From assembly GCA_031553875.1 (NCBI GenBank), contig JAVBKU010000036.1, positions 1 to 50,374 of the forward strand: DNA of 50,374 bases. The letters run 5' to 3'. This DNA is from JAVBKU01 sp031553875. Its GTDB lineage: Bacteria > Bacteroidota > Bacteroidia > Bacteroidales > Rikenellaceae. Position numbers and translations under genes: made by a program. Within the stretch, counting starts at the first letter, position 1, and every line of letters starts with the position of its first letter. This document shows positions 36,097 through 44,290 of this stretch, piece after piece. A model generated the notes under the pieces. It saw only the letters and a program-made list of their open reading frames with translations. It did no database searches and had not been told where the DNA came from.

Positions 36097-37440
36097 ATGA
36101 GTATAATCAACGTAGACATTAAAAAGACGCTGTCGTTCATATCAGAGAAGGATATTGCGGCTGTGAAGGGTGAGATCGAGGCCGGCAATCGCATGTTGCA
36201 CGATGGCACCGGCAAGGGTAACGACTTCCTGGGCTGGGTGGGCCTGCCCGAATCTATAACCGCAGGCGAAATAGCCTCCATCATGGATTGCGCCGCCGGG
36301 CTCGGCAAGAGCGCCGACGTCATCATAGTGATAGGCATCGGAGGTTCGTACCTCGGAGCCAAGGCAGTTCTTGAGGCTTTGGGCGACAACTTCGCCCTGC
36401 TGAAAAAGAAGCAGGATGATCCCGTCATCGTTTTCGCCGGACAGAATATGAGTGAGGATTACTACTTCGAACTTCTGCGCGCGGTGAAGGATTACTCCAT
36501 CGCCGCCATAGTGATATCGAAGTCGGGTACTACCACCGAGCCTGCCGTGGCATTCCGCATCATAAAGAAAGAGATAGAAAGCCGCTACGGTAAGGCCGAG
36601 GCCTCGAAGCGTATCGTGGCCGTTACCGACAAGGCTCGCGGAGCCCTGCGCACCCTCGCTACCCAGGAGGGCTACCAGACATTCGTTATTCCCGACGATG
36701 TGGGGGGCCGTTTCTCGGTGCTCACTCCCGTGGGACTTCTTCCCCTGGCCGCCGCCGGTGTCGATATTGCTGCTCTTGTGCGCGGCGCACAGGATATGGC
36801 CAAGGCCACTGCCCCGGATGTTCCCTTCGAGCAGAATCCTGCCGCCATCTATGCCGCGGCACGTACGGCCCTCTACCGCAAGGGATTCAAGATAGAGATA
36901 CTCGCCAGCTACGAGCCCAAGCTCCAGTACGTGAGCGAATGGTGGAAACAACTCTACGGCGAGAGCGAGGGCAAGGACGGCAAGGGTATCTTCCCGGCCA
37001 GCGTGACCCTCACAGCCGACCTCCACTCCATGGGTCAATATATCCAGGATGGTGAGCGCACCCTGATGGAAACTGTTATCAGCGTCGGCGAACCGAAGTA
37101 TAAGGTGGTGATCGAGAAGGCCGAAGAAGATCTCGATGGCCTTAACTTCTTGGCCGGTAAGCGTATCAGCGAGGTAAATAAGATGGCCGAGCTCGGCACA
37201 CAGCTCGCCCACGTAGACGGCGGCGTGCCCAATATGCGTATCGACCTGCCTACCATCGACGCCTACCATATCGGCGCCCTGCTCTATATGTTCGAGAAGG
37301 GATGCGGCATGAGCGGCTACGCCCTCGGTGTGAATCCGTTCGACCAACCCGGCGTAGAAGCCTACAAGAAGAATATGTTCGCCCTACTCGACAAGCCCGG
37401 CTTCGAGAAAGAGAGCAAGGAGATAAGGAAGAAGTTGTAA
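36097..37440 (+). CDS. pgi: Glucose-6-phosphate isomerase
   Basis: Interconverts glucose 6-phosphate and fructose 6-phosphate. The 447-residue form matches the shorter bacterial class (B. subtilis-like). Visible motifs are 'VIGIGGSYLGAKAVLEAL', 'VISKSGTTTEPAVAFR' (sugar-phosphate site), 'FIDDVGGRFSVLTPVGL'-like ('PDDVGGRFSVLTPVGLLPL'), and 'FEKGCGMSGYALGVNPFDQPGVEAYK' near the end with the catalytic Lys. It is co-transcribed with gpsA and followed by a strong terminator. Confidence 0.97.
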   Translation: MSIINVDIKKTLSFISEKDIAAVKGEIEAGNRMLHDGTGKGNDFLGWVGLPESITAGEIASIMDCAAGLGKSADVIIVIGIGGSYLGAKAVLEALGDNFALLKKKQDDPVIVFAGQNMSEDYYFELLRAVKDYSIAAIVISKSGTTTEPAVAFRIIKKEIESRYGKAEASKRIVAVTDKARGALRTLATQEGYQTFVIPDDVGGRFSVLTPVGLLPLAAAGVDIAALVRGAQDMAKATAPDVPFEQNPAAIYAAARTALYRKGFKIEILASYEPKLQYVSEWWKQLYGESEGKDGKGIFPASVTLTADLHSMGQYIQDGERTLMETVISVGEPKYKVVIEKAEEDLDGLNFLAGKRISEVNKMAELGTQLAHVDGGVPNMRIDLPTIDAYHIGALLYMFEKGCGMSGYALGVNPFDQPGVEAYKKNMFALLDKPGFEKESKEIRKKL

Positions 37441-37456
37441 AAGGAGATTATACTGT

Positions 37457-37494
37457 AAAAAGGGAGGTTCAACTAAGCTGAACCTCCCTTTTTT
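37457..37494 (+). terminator. Terminator of gpsA-pgi
   Basis: AAAAAGGGAGGTTCA pairs with TGAACCTCCCTTTTT across a 7-nt loop and runs into T6. The A-run on the left makes it usable on both strands. Confidence 0.92.
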
Positions 37495-37504
37495 ATTTCT
37501 CTTT

Positions 37505-37723
37505 GTACCTTTTGCTTGTACAAAAGGCACCCAAAATACACCCTCCGATGAAAATTTCCTGATGAACGACTTCGTACGTCCTAAAACGCCGAACTCCTCC
37601 TTTTAGCGGGATTTTCGCTCCCGCTAACGTTCGTCAGACACAGCGTCGTTTTTTAACGGACTCCCTCGTCGCTCATCCGGGCGTAAATTTTCAGAGTCGG
37701 GGTTATAAGCGCCTTTGGCGCTT
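37505..37723 (-). repeat. Family I structured element, copy F (reverse)
   Basis: On the minus strand: head hairpin AAGCGCC/GGCGCTT (37723-37707); GAAAATTT (37692-37685) with AAATTTTC (37557-37550), perfect; GAGCGAC (37674-37668) with GTCGTTC (37570-37564); GTCC (37661-37658) with GGAC (37581-37578); AAAACG with CGTTTT; apical TTAGCGGGA with TCCCGCTAA, perfect. The tail hairpin has one mismatch (GTGCC opposite GGTAC). Close to copy A in sequence. It occupies the spacer between convergent pgi and the NMO-like gene. Confidence 0.82.
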
Positions 37724-37762
37724 TAATAAAGAAATATGTGCGCCTCAGTCTACCCCAAAAAC

Positions 37763-37794
37763 AAATTGGCCGGAGCTTTAGCCCCGGCCAATTT
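37763..37794 (-). terminator. Terminator of the nitronate monooxygenase-like gene
   Basis: AAATTGGCCGG pairs with CCGGCCAATTT (11 bp); on the minus strand it is followed by TGTTTTTGGGG. It lies 43 nt after the stop. Confidence 0.8.
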
Positions 37795-37837
37795 ATAATT
37801 ATAAGTGAGCCGCTCATGCCCACGTAAATAGCTTCTA

Positions 37838-38950
37838 TTACGACTTCGCCCCCCTGAACTTCGCCTGCAATTTGCCGTGGAGCTTTTCTGCCGAGTTGAA
37901 CTCGTTCTTGAGCGATTCGATAGTTTCCTTCACGCTTGTGATCTTCTTGGCGAGGAAAGCGTTGGCTCCTGCGAAAGCGTAGCCGCGCGACAGGTTGCCC
38001 TTGGCCGCGTTGTAGAGGGCTATCATGATGCAGTAGGGGCTCTTGGTGTAGTCGCAGGTCTTGATGCAGTGGAACGCGCACTTGCGGGGGCGGGTCTTAC
38101 CCTCCTTTACCCTGCGGATGAACTCGCCGATGATGGCGCGTCCGGGCATACCCACGGGGCTGGCTATGATCTCGATATCCTTCTCGGAAGAGTCGATATA
38201 GCTCTGCTTGAACTTGTCCGAGGCGTCGCACTCGGTCGTGGTCACGAACTTGGTACCCAACTGCACGCCGTCGGCGCCCAGCTCCATAATGCGGTAGATA
38301 TCGTCGCCCGTGGTGAGGCCGCCACCCGCTATCACGGGAATATGTTTGCCGTAGGTTTTCTCCATATTGCGGGCCTCTTCGACCACCTGGGGTACGACCC
38401 TCTCCAGCGAGAATTCCTCGTCGTCGATCTGCGTGCTCTTATAGCCTAAATGTCCGCCGGCCTTGGGGCCTTCGACCACGATGGCGTCGGGAAGGTAGTT
38501 GTAAAGCGTTTTCCACTTCTCGCAGATGAGCTTCGCCGCGCGGGCCGAAGATACTATGGGTACGAGCTTGGTCTTGCTGCCTTTCTGAAGGTAAGAGGGC
38601 AGGTCGAGCGGAAGGCCCGCGCCGGAGAAAATGATATCGACCTTTTCGGATATGGCCGTGCGGATCATGTCCGAGAAGTTACTCATGGCCACCATCACGT
38701 TAACGCCGATTACACCCTTGGTCTTCTCCCTCGCCTTGCGTATTTCCTCCTTGAGGCCGAGGATGCAGCCGGTGAAATAATCTTTGGAGAGTTTGGGATA
38801 TATCAGGCCCAGTCCCGCGCAGGAGATGACCCCCACGCCGCCCTCGTTGGCTACGGCCGAAGCCAGCCCCGAGAGGGAGATGCCCACGCCCATGCCCCCC
38901 TGTACAATGGGTACGGGGATGCAGAGGTCGCCTATTTTAAGTGATTTCAT
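37838..38950 (-). CDS. Nitronate monooxygenase / FabK-like flavoprotein
   Basis: A 370-residue TIM-barrel FMN enzyme of the 2-nitropropane dioxygenase family. The start is 'IGDLCIPVPIVQGGMGVGIS'; 'GVNVMVAMSNF', 'IIFSGAGLPLDLP' and 'VVEGPKAGGHLGYKS' (the G-x-x-A-G-G-H catalytic His region) follow, then 'VIAGGGLTTGDDI' and 'GADGVQLGTKFVTTTECDA' (FMN phosphate site). It ends with a cysteine-containing 'RKCAFHCIKTCDYTKSPYC' segment, seen in a subgroup of these proteins, that may bind a metal or cluster. It could instead act as an enoyl-ACP reductase (FabK); sequence reading alone does not decide. Its own promoter lies upstream. Confidence 0.88.
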   Translation of the reverse strand: MKSLKIGDLCIPVPIVQGGMGVGISLSGLASAVANEGGVGVISCAGLGLIYPKLSKDYFTGCILGLKEEIRKAREKTKGVIGVNVMVAMSNFSDMIRTAISEKVDIIFSGAGLPLDLPSYLQKGSKTKLVPIVSSARAAKLICEKWKTLYNYLPDAIVVEGPKAGGHLGYKSTQIDDEEFSLERVVPQVVEEARNMEKTYGKHIPVIAGGGLTTGDDIYRIMELGADGVQLGTKFVTTTECDASDKFKQSYIDSSEKDIEIIASPVGMPGRAIIGEFIRRVKEGKTRPRKCAFHCIKTCDYTKSPYCIMIALYNAAKGNLSRGYAFAGANAFLAKKITSVKETIESLKNEFNSAEKLHGKLQAKFRGAKS

Positions 38951-38995
38951 ATTTTTTGCGGTTTGGTATTAGCGGCCGAGGCCTCACGTAAAACA

Positions 38996-39003
38996 CAAAA
39001 GTA
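38996..39003 (-). promoter_or_regulatory. -7 box of the nitronate monooxygenase-like gene
   Basis: The minus strand reads TACTTTTG, an exact TAnnTTTG match, 46 nt before the start. TTTG occurs 24 nt farther upstream (39031-39028), slightly beyond ideal spacing. Confidence 0.6.
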
Positions 39004-39173
39004 TGCATTATATTGCCTCGTACGTATCAAATTTCCATAAAAATACGATGCCCTACTTAGTTTTAATAGATTTTTGGACGTAGAAAACCCGGATAAGGCT
39101 TTGTTCCCAGCCCCATCCGGGTCTCTTTAGCGCCCCTTTGTAAAAATAATGCGGGCTCAGATATTTTACTGAA

Positions 39174-40607
39174 TTACTTTTCCCAGTCGTCGGTACGGAA
39201 GGGTACCAGAGGCAGGCCGTAGTTGTTGCTTACGTTCGATTCCATGAAGTTGCGGAAAGCGTAGCGTACTGACGCGGGCTTGGCCACCTTGTCGCACCAC
39301 ACTTTGATACCTTCATTATTCTTACCGGTAACAACGGCCTTGGCGGGGTAGAATACCTTATCTTCGCCTGCCATTTCGAAGCCCTTCATCTCCCTGATAA
39401 CGGAGGTGGGGCTGGGGGAGAGTCCAAGTCCCCCATCGTTGATGGCGAGGTATACGGTGTCGTTCTTGAAGTTGGCCGACTTGAACGTGGGGGCGTTACA
39501 GGGCATGCCCTTGACGCCGTAGGTCTTGGCCAGCGCCTGCATGGCGAGCCTCTGGCCCACCTTGTCCTTGATGGCGGGGTGGATGCAGTACTCTTCGCCT
39601 ATGTCCGTTGTGGCGGCCATCCCTGAGTTTGGGATGAGTTTGGTTGCGCGCGACTGCGCCTCTACTACCATCATTCCGCTCGAAGAGTTCTTGTCCCCGT
39701 TGTAGCGGTAGGGGGCGATCATCACGTAGTAGAACGGTATCTTTTCGCCGCCGCCCCAGTCGGATCTCCACTGGGCCACCATTTCGTTCATCAGCTTGTC
39801 GTAAACCCTGGCGTTGCCCGTGTTACCCTCGCCCTGGTACCAGATGAAGCCCTTGACGCCGTATTTCACTATGGGGCATATCATGCCGTTGTATAGCGCG
39901 GCGAGGTCGTTCTGGGGCGTACGGCCTTTTACGGAATATTTGGGATCAGCCTTTGCAACACGGTCGAGGGGCATCCACGCTTCGATACGTGTACCGCCCC
40001 AGCTTGTGTTGATAAGGCCGATGGGAATGTCGAGCGACTTGTTGAGGATGTCGCCGAAGAAGTAACCCACGGCGCTGAAAGAGGCCAGGCTCTTGGGGTT
40101 GAGGGTCTGCCATTCCCCTTTGAACTCGTCCAGCGGAGAGTCGGAGATCTTGCGGCCTATGTTTATCAGGCGGATATCCCTCTTAGGCGAGGCGGCTATT
40201 ATATGATCGAGGGAGCCTTCTATAGGCTGCGACTTGTAGCCCGACATGGGCATAGCCATATTGGACTGGCCGGAGCATACCCAAACGTCGCCTACGAGCA
40301 CGTTGTCGAGGGTCACAGCTTCACCGTCCGATATGGTCACGGTGTAAGGGCCGCCCGCAACGGGAGTGGCTACCACGACGTTCCACTTGCCGGTACTGTC
40401 GGCCGAGGCCTGGTAGGTTTTTTTGTCCCACGAGGTCTTCACGGTGATCTTGGCCTTCTTGGGGTCTTTGTCGGTCTTTCCCCACACGTTCACGTTGCTT
40501 TGCTGTTGCAGCACCATGTCGCTGTTAACCAGTCCGGGGAGTTGGATCTTGGCCGAGAGGCTCATAGACGCCGTTACCGCCAGGGCCACAAGTAAAATTC
40601 TTTTCAT
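39174..40607 (-). CDS. Sialate O-acetylesterase (SGNH-type carbohydrate esterase)
   Basis: A 477-residue exported esterase that removes O-acetyl groups from sialic acids or related glycans. The signal peptide is cut after about 'SMSLSA'. An N-terminal beta-domain ('NSDMVLQQQSNVNVWGKTD') precedes the SGNH block 'VCSGQSNMAMPM' with nucleophile S115. 'INTSWGGTRIEAWMP' gives the block II Gly, and 'FIWYQGEGNTGN' is the typical block III. The His of the triad is expected in the 'YCIHPAIKDKVGQRLA' region. It lies next to a GH97 gene on the same strand but has its own promoters. Confidence 0.92.
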   Translation of the reverse strand: MKRILLVALAVTASMSLSAKIQLPGLVNSDMVLQQQSNVNVWGKTDKDPKKAKITVKTSWDKKTYQASADSTGKWNVVVATPVAGGPYTVTISDGEAVTLDNVLVGDVWVCSGQSNMAMPMSGYKSQPIEGSLDHIIAASPKRDIRLINIGRKISDSPLDEFKGEWQTLNPKSLASFSAVGYFFGDILNKSLDIPIGLINTSWGGTRIEAWMPLDRVAKADPKYSVKGRTPQNDLAALYNGMICPIVKYGVKGFIWYQGEGNTGNARVYDKLMNEMVAQWRSDWGGGEKIPFYYVMIAPYRYNGDKNSSSGMMVVEAQSRATKLIPNSGMAATTDIGEEYCIHPAIKDKVGQRLAMQALAKTYGVKGMPCNAPTFKSANFKNDTVYLAINDGGLGLSPSPTSVIREMKGFEMAGEDKVFYPAKAVVTGKNNEGIKVWCDKVAKPASVRYAFRNFMESNVSNNYGLPLVPFRTDDWEK

Positions 40608-40640
40608 TGGAGTTATAGTTTTTTAGTTAGGTTTTATGTA

Positions 40641-40648
40641 CAAATATA
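40641..40648 (-). promoter_or_regulatory. Proximal -7 box of the sialate esterase gene
   Basis: The minus strand reads TATATTTG, an exact match, 34 nt before the start codon. It is one of two identical boxes 19 nt apart. Confidence 0.5.
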
Positions 40649-40659
40649 TTTCCTGATTA

Positions 40660-40689
40660 CAAATATACTTATCCGCGGCGGAAAACAAA
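40660..40689 (-). promoter_or_regulatory. Distal promoter of the sialate esterase gene
   Basis: On the minus strand TTTG (40689-40686), 18 nt, then TATATTTG (40667-40660). With its -33 box this is the more complete of the two tandem sites. Confidence 0.6.
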
Positions 40690-40777
40690 ATTCACCAGGG
40701 AGGTTGCCGGTAAATTACCGGGCGAACGAGCGTAATTTCATGCTGAACAGCCTGCGGCCCTGCACTGCCTCCGGAGG

Positions 40778-42658
40778 CTACTCTATGACTATAACCGCTC
40801 CGCCCTCGGGAGCCACTTCGAGGGTGAGGGTCTGGGTCCTTTCGACTATCATGCGCACCTGTTTGAAGGGCACTACAGGAACCTTCGGTATCTCTGGGGT
40901 CCTGTGTCCGGGAGGAGTGAGCATCACCTTTTCCGTCGACATATCGTCGACGATTATCTGCACCACGTGCTGGCCGTACATCAAAAAGCCCAGGTCGATC
41001 TTCACCTCGCGGGGTTTGTCAGTGCCGTTGAGTACACCCACGTACCACTTGACATCGTTCCTGCGGGCGATTATGGCCATGTCCCCGATAGAGCTGCCGG
41101 GCAGCACGATGGTCTCGTCCCACGTCGTGGGCACTTCGGCGATAAAGCCGGCTGCGGCCGAGAGCTTAGGGTCGGAGAGTATCTGCTCGGTATCCTCGGC
41201 TATCGTCTGCACGCCGGAGGTGAAGCAGACGAGCGTGGCCAGCTGGTGGGCCCATGTGGTCGTGCCGGGATTGGAGAACGACAGGGGGGTGTAGTCGCCG
41301 TGGCCCACCACGAAGCGCGTGAACGGCAGGGCGGCGTTATGGCCCGCTGTGATAGTCCCCTCGCCGAGGTTGTTGAGCTCGATGCCGCGGATACCCTCGC
41401 GTGTTATCTCGTTGGGGAATGTGTATTGTTCGCCGGACGGCTTCTGGCATCCGTGTAGGTTGACAAGGAGCTTGCGCTTGGCCGCCTCACGCAGCAGCTT
41501 TATATCGAAGTCGATGGTCTTCTTGCTCTCCGAATCCATGAAATCGGTCTTGATCCCTGCCGCCCCGCTTCTTTTTACGCTGTCGAGCCACAGGCGCATT
41601 GAGGAGTAGTCGCCTGCAGGATCGTTGATCTCGCGCGAGTGCTTCCACAGTATCAGCCCTATGCCGGAATCGGCGGCATATGCGCATAGGGAGCGCACGG
41701 CGTTCCAGCTGTCGGGCCACAGGGCCCAGCCCTCGTCGATGGTCGAGTATTTGAAGCCCAGGCGCGCGGCTCGGTCTATCTCGGCGCGCTCCTGCTCGGG
41801 GGTGCCGGTGAACTTGCTGAACCAGCTCCAGGCAGACTTGCCCGGGGAGATATAGGAGAGGTCGGCGTACAGTTCGGGGTCGGGTGCGGGGGAGAGAGCC
41901 TTGACGATATTCTGGTTGACAAGAGCCGTAAGGTCAGGCTCGAAGCAGATCACCTTCCATGGCGATACAAGCGCACTGTCTACCTCGAATCCCTCTTCGC
42001 CTTCGGTAAAGTCGGCTTTCAGGGCGCCCGAGTGCAATACCCTGAGCCTCATTCCGCTGTAATTTATCAGCCCCACCTCGGTGAGGAAGCCGTAGCCTCC
42101 GCCCTTCCACTCGAATATCAGCGGCAGGCCTTGCAGAGGATAGTTGCGCGTGGCGGAGGGCAGGGCCGATATTTCGGATGATCGCCACTCGCCAGCGTAT
42201 GACTTGAGTTTATATGAATAGTTCTTGTCCCTCTCGAAGTACCACACATTAGTCCCCGCGGGTACTTCCCACCTGGAGCTCTCGCCCAGTACCTTGCCCG
42301 GGAAATCGCCCTCGCTCTCATAGCGGAAGGCCAGGGCGTTGTCGAACACCCTCACGCGCAGGTCCATCCCGCTCGCTGCCCTCATCAGGTACTCGTTATA
42401 GGCCGGGGAACCGGAACTATGGCTTTTGTCGAGCTTGAACCCGCTGCGGAAAAGTTCCGAGACGCTGTCGCCTGCGATCCCCACGCGCATCGTGGAGAGG
42501 TGCCTTCCGCCCCATTCCACCTTGATCATCGCGCTCGTGTCGTCGCGCAGGAGCGTGGCTTTGAGCGTCTCGCCGGGAGAGGCCATTTTCACGCGGCCGC
42601 AGCCCGTACCGAGGATAATGGCTGACAATAATATCGTTAGGGCAAGGGATCGTTTCAT
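40778..42658 (-). CDS. Glycoside hydrolase family 97 enzyme, retaining type
   Basis: A 626-residue exported or lipid-anchored glycosidase. The signal sequence ends 'AIILGTGC' with C20, a possible lipoprotein cysteine. The N-terminal beta-sandwich (to about 270) is followed by a TIM barrel with 'FKYSTIDEGWALWPDSW', 'LILWKHSREIN', 'GIKTDFMDSESK', 'LVNLHGCQKPSGEQYTFPN' and 'NPGTTTWAHQLA', the GH97 pattern, then a C-terminal beta-domain. D372 (in TDF) and E427 fit, from memory, the nucleophile and acid/base positions of the retaining alpha-galactosidase branch, also 55 residues apart, rather than the inverting SusB branch. It has its own promoter; no SusC/SusD pair adjoins. Confidence 0.9.
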   Translation of the reverse strand: MKRSLALTILLSAIILGTGCGRVKMASPGETLKATLLRDDTSAMIKVEWGGRHLSTMRVGIAGDSVSELFRSGFKLDKSHSSGSPAYNEYLMRAASGMDLRVRVFDNALAFRYESEGDFPGKVLGESSRWEVPAGTNVWYFERDKNYSYKLKSYAGEWRSSEISALPSATRNYPLQGLPLIFEWKGGGYGFLTEVGLINYSGMRLRVLHSGALKADFTEGEEGFEVDSALVSPWKVICFEPDLTALVNQNIVKALSPAPDPELYADLSYISPGKSAWSWFSKFTGTPEQERAEIDRAARLGFKYSTIDEGWALWPDSWNAVRSLCAYAADSGIGLILWKHSREINDPAGDYSSMRLWLDSVKRSGAAGIKTDFMDSESKKTIDFDIKLLREAAKRKLLVNLHGCQKPSGEQYTFPNEITREGIRGIELNNLGEGTITAGHNAALPFTRFVVGHGDYTPLSFSNPGTTTWAHQLATLVCFTSGVQTIAEDTEQILSDPKLSAAAGFIAEVPTTWDETIVLPGSSIGDMAIIARRNDVKWYVGVLNGTDKPREVKIDLGFLMYGQHVVQIIVDDMSTEKVMLTPPGHRTPEIPKVPVVPFKQVRMIVERTQTLTLEVAPEGGAVIVIE

Positions 42659-42691
42659 GGGAAGAGTGATTTGCGCGGTATTCTACAGATA

Positions 42692-42723
42692 CAAATATAC
42701 ATCAAAAAAAGCTGCCGTACAAT
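42692..42723 (-). promoter_or_regulatory. Promoter of the GH97 gene
   Basis: On the minus strand ATTG (42723-42720), 20 nt, then TATATTTG (42699-42692), exact at -7 and 3 of 4 at -33. Its -33 box falls in the loop of the AI-2E-family terminator, so the two sites overlap. Confidence 0.65.
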
Positions 42724-42740
42724 CGTGTGCGGCAGCTTTT
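42707..42740 (-). terminator. Terminator of the rsfS-ftsH-cdsA-psd-(AI-2E family) cluster
   Basis: AAAAGCTGCCG pairs with CGGCAGCTTTT (11 bp); on the minus strand the hairpin runs into T7. It lies 38 nt after the AI-2E-family stop. Confidence 0.88.
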
Positions 42741-42777
42741 AGTATAAAGTATATCATGTGAGCGTGGTTGCGTAAGT

Positions 42778-44178
42778 CTATATCTTGGAGGTGAGCTTCT
42801 GCACGACACGGAGGTTATTGAAAAACTCCTTGGCAATGACCCTCATAACGTTGTACGCCGGGATGGCCAACAGCATTCCCCACACGCCCCCGATACTGCC
42901 CGCGATAAGTATCACGAGGAATATCTCCAGCGGGTGAGCCTTGGCGCGGTTGGAGTAGAGCAGGGGCTGGATTATCATATTGTCGACCCCCTGTGCGAAG
43001 AGCACCGTAGCGGCTATGCGTATGGCCATTGACATTAGGGATATACTTGCCATAGGGCTCAGCAGGCCTATCAGCAGACCCAGGGCCATGCCGATGATAG
43101 GGCCGATGTAAGGTATCACGTTGAGTATACCCACGATAAGGCCGATGATAAGGGCATTCTCGACAGAGAGGCCAAGTATCAGCAGTAGTACCGACACTAT
43201 CACCACCATTATAGACGACTCGGCCACAATACCGGTGAAGTAACGTATCAGGAGCGTAGTGATCGAATCCATAGCCCTGTTGATGCTCTGCTCGTACTTC
43301 TGGGGCATCACCACCACTATCATATTGCGGAACAGGTTCTCATCCTTTAAGAAGAAGAACATTATGAATGACACGGAGAACGCGCCGATGAAAAACTCCA
43401 CGATGGTCGACACCACGCCCGTGAGCATGTTGTTGAGCATGTTGACGTTGAAGATCGGCGAAAGCTGTTTCATCAGGGCCGAGGTAAGCGAGAAGTCGGA
43501 GCTTTCTATATGGAACGTGTCCTTGAGGTACAGCTCCGCTCTGGACAGGGGTTCCTGTATCGAGGAGATGAATTGTGAGATATTCAGATCGGATATCTCG
43601 TTCATTTTATCGAAGATCACGGGAATGAACAGCGCCATTACGGCCACTATACACCCCCATATGGCTATCAGGGTGAGCGCCGAGGCTATGGCGCGGGGGA
43701 TGTGGTGCCCCCTGATACGCATCTTTTCGAGTAGGTCGACCAGCGGCTTGCCTATTATGGCCAGCACGGCGGCGATGAGTATGTAGGCCACCACGTGGTT
43801 GAAGTACCACATCAGCGCCAGTACGACCGCCGTGATGATAGTGATGATTATATAACGTACTATTTTGGGTACCCCGTCGAACAGGCCGCTCGTGCCGCCG
43901 CCGTTCCCATTGCTGTTGCAAGATATGGTGGAGAAGTTGCCTGCCGAGGCCTGAGGTTTGGAGCTACCGTTGCCTCTGACTCTCCTGCGGGAGCGGCTGC
44001 GGTTTTTGGGAGCCGCTTCGGATGAGTAGAGGTTGCCGACGGGAGCGGACATTTCCGCGTCCACTTTCACGGTCGCCTCAGCCTTGGCGGGAGCCTGCGA
44101 GGTACGGGCGCCACGGGGTGCGCCTGCTCCTTGCGAACGTCTGGCGTTACTCTTGGGTTTTTCGTTGGATTGGTCCAT
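42778..44178 (-). CDS. AI-2E family transporter / PerM-like membrane protein
   Basis: An inner-membrane permease of the AI-2E exporter (PerM, YdiK) family, 466 residues from ATG 44178. The membrane part begins about residue 100 and has about eight helices; family signatures include 'HVVAYILIAAVLAIIGKPLVDLL', 'LLRYFTG'-like 'LLIRYFTGIVAES', and 'GILNVIPYIGPIIGMALGLL' near the end. The first 95 residues or so are cytosolic, disordered and very basic ('KNRSRSRRRVRGNGSSK'), unlike most members. An ATG at 44229 would add 17 residues; there is no clear evidence for either. The substrate is unknown; the AI-2 label is historical. Confidence 0.85.
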   Translation of the reverse strand: MDQSNEKPKSNARRSQGAGAPRGARTSQAPAKAEATVKVDAEMSAPVGNLYSSEAAPKNRSRSRRRVRGNGSSKPQASAGNFSTISCNSNGNGGGTSGLFDGVPKIVRYIIITIITAVVLALMWYFNHVVAYILIAAVLAIIGKPLVDLLEKMRIRGHHIPRAIASALTLIAIWGCIVAVMALFIPVIFDKMNEISDLNISQFISSIQEPLSRAELYLKDTFHIESSDFSLTSALMKQLSPIFNVNMLNNMLTGVVSTIVEFFIGAFSVSFIMFFFLKDENLFRNMIVVVMPQKYEQSINRAMDSITTLLIRYFTGIVAESSIMVVIVSVLLLILGLSVENALIIGLIVGILNVIPYIGPIIGMALGLLIGLLSPMASISLMSMAIRIAATVLFAQGVDNMIIQPLLYSNRAKAHPLEIFLVILIAGSIGGVWGMLLAIPAYNVMRVIAKEFFNNLRVVQKLTSKI

Positions 44179-44290
44179 GATGCCCTTGGTTTTTGTGCGC
44201 GGGGCGCGTACGGTTGCGTCTGGCGGCATGTGTAGGGGGCGATGCCGGACTGTTATCGGAGGGGGCCTGAGAACCCGGCCCGAGGGAAAT

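Noticed and set aside
36142..37347. A 401-codon open frame antisense to pgi
   Set aside because: The opposite strand encodes a complete, motif-rich glucose-6-phosphate isomerase; the antisense product is low in recognisable structure.
22262..37723. Family I copies as a CRISPR array or insertion sequence
   Set aside because: Copies are 200 nt long, dispersed over 15 kb in both orientations, without regular spacers, Cas genes, transposase frames or clear target-site duplications.
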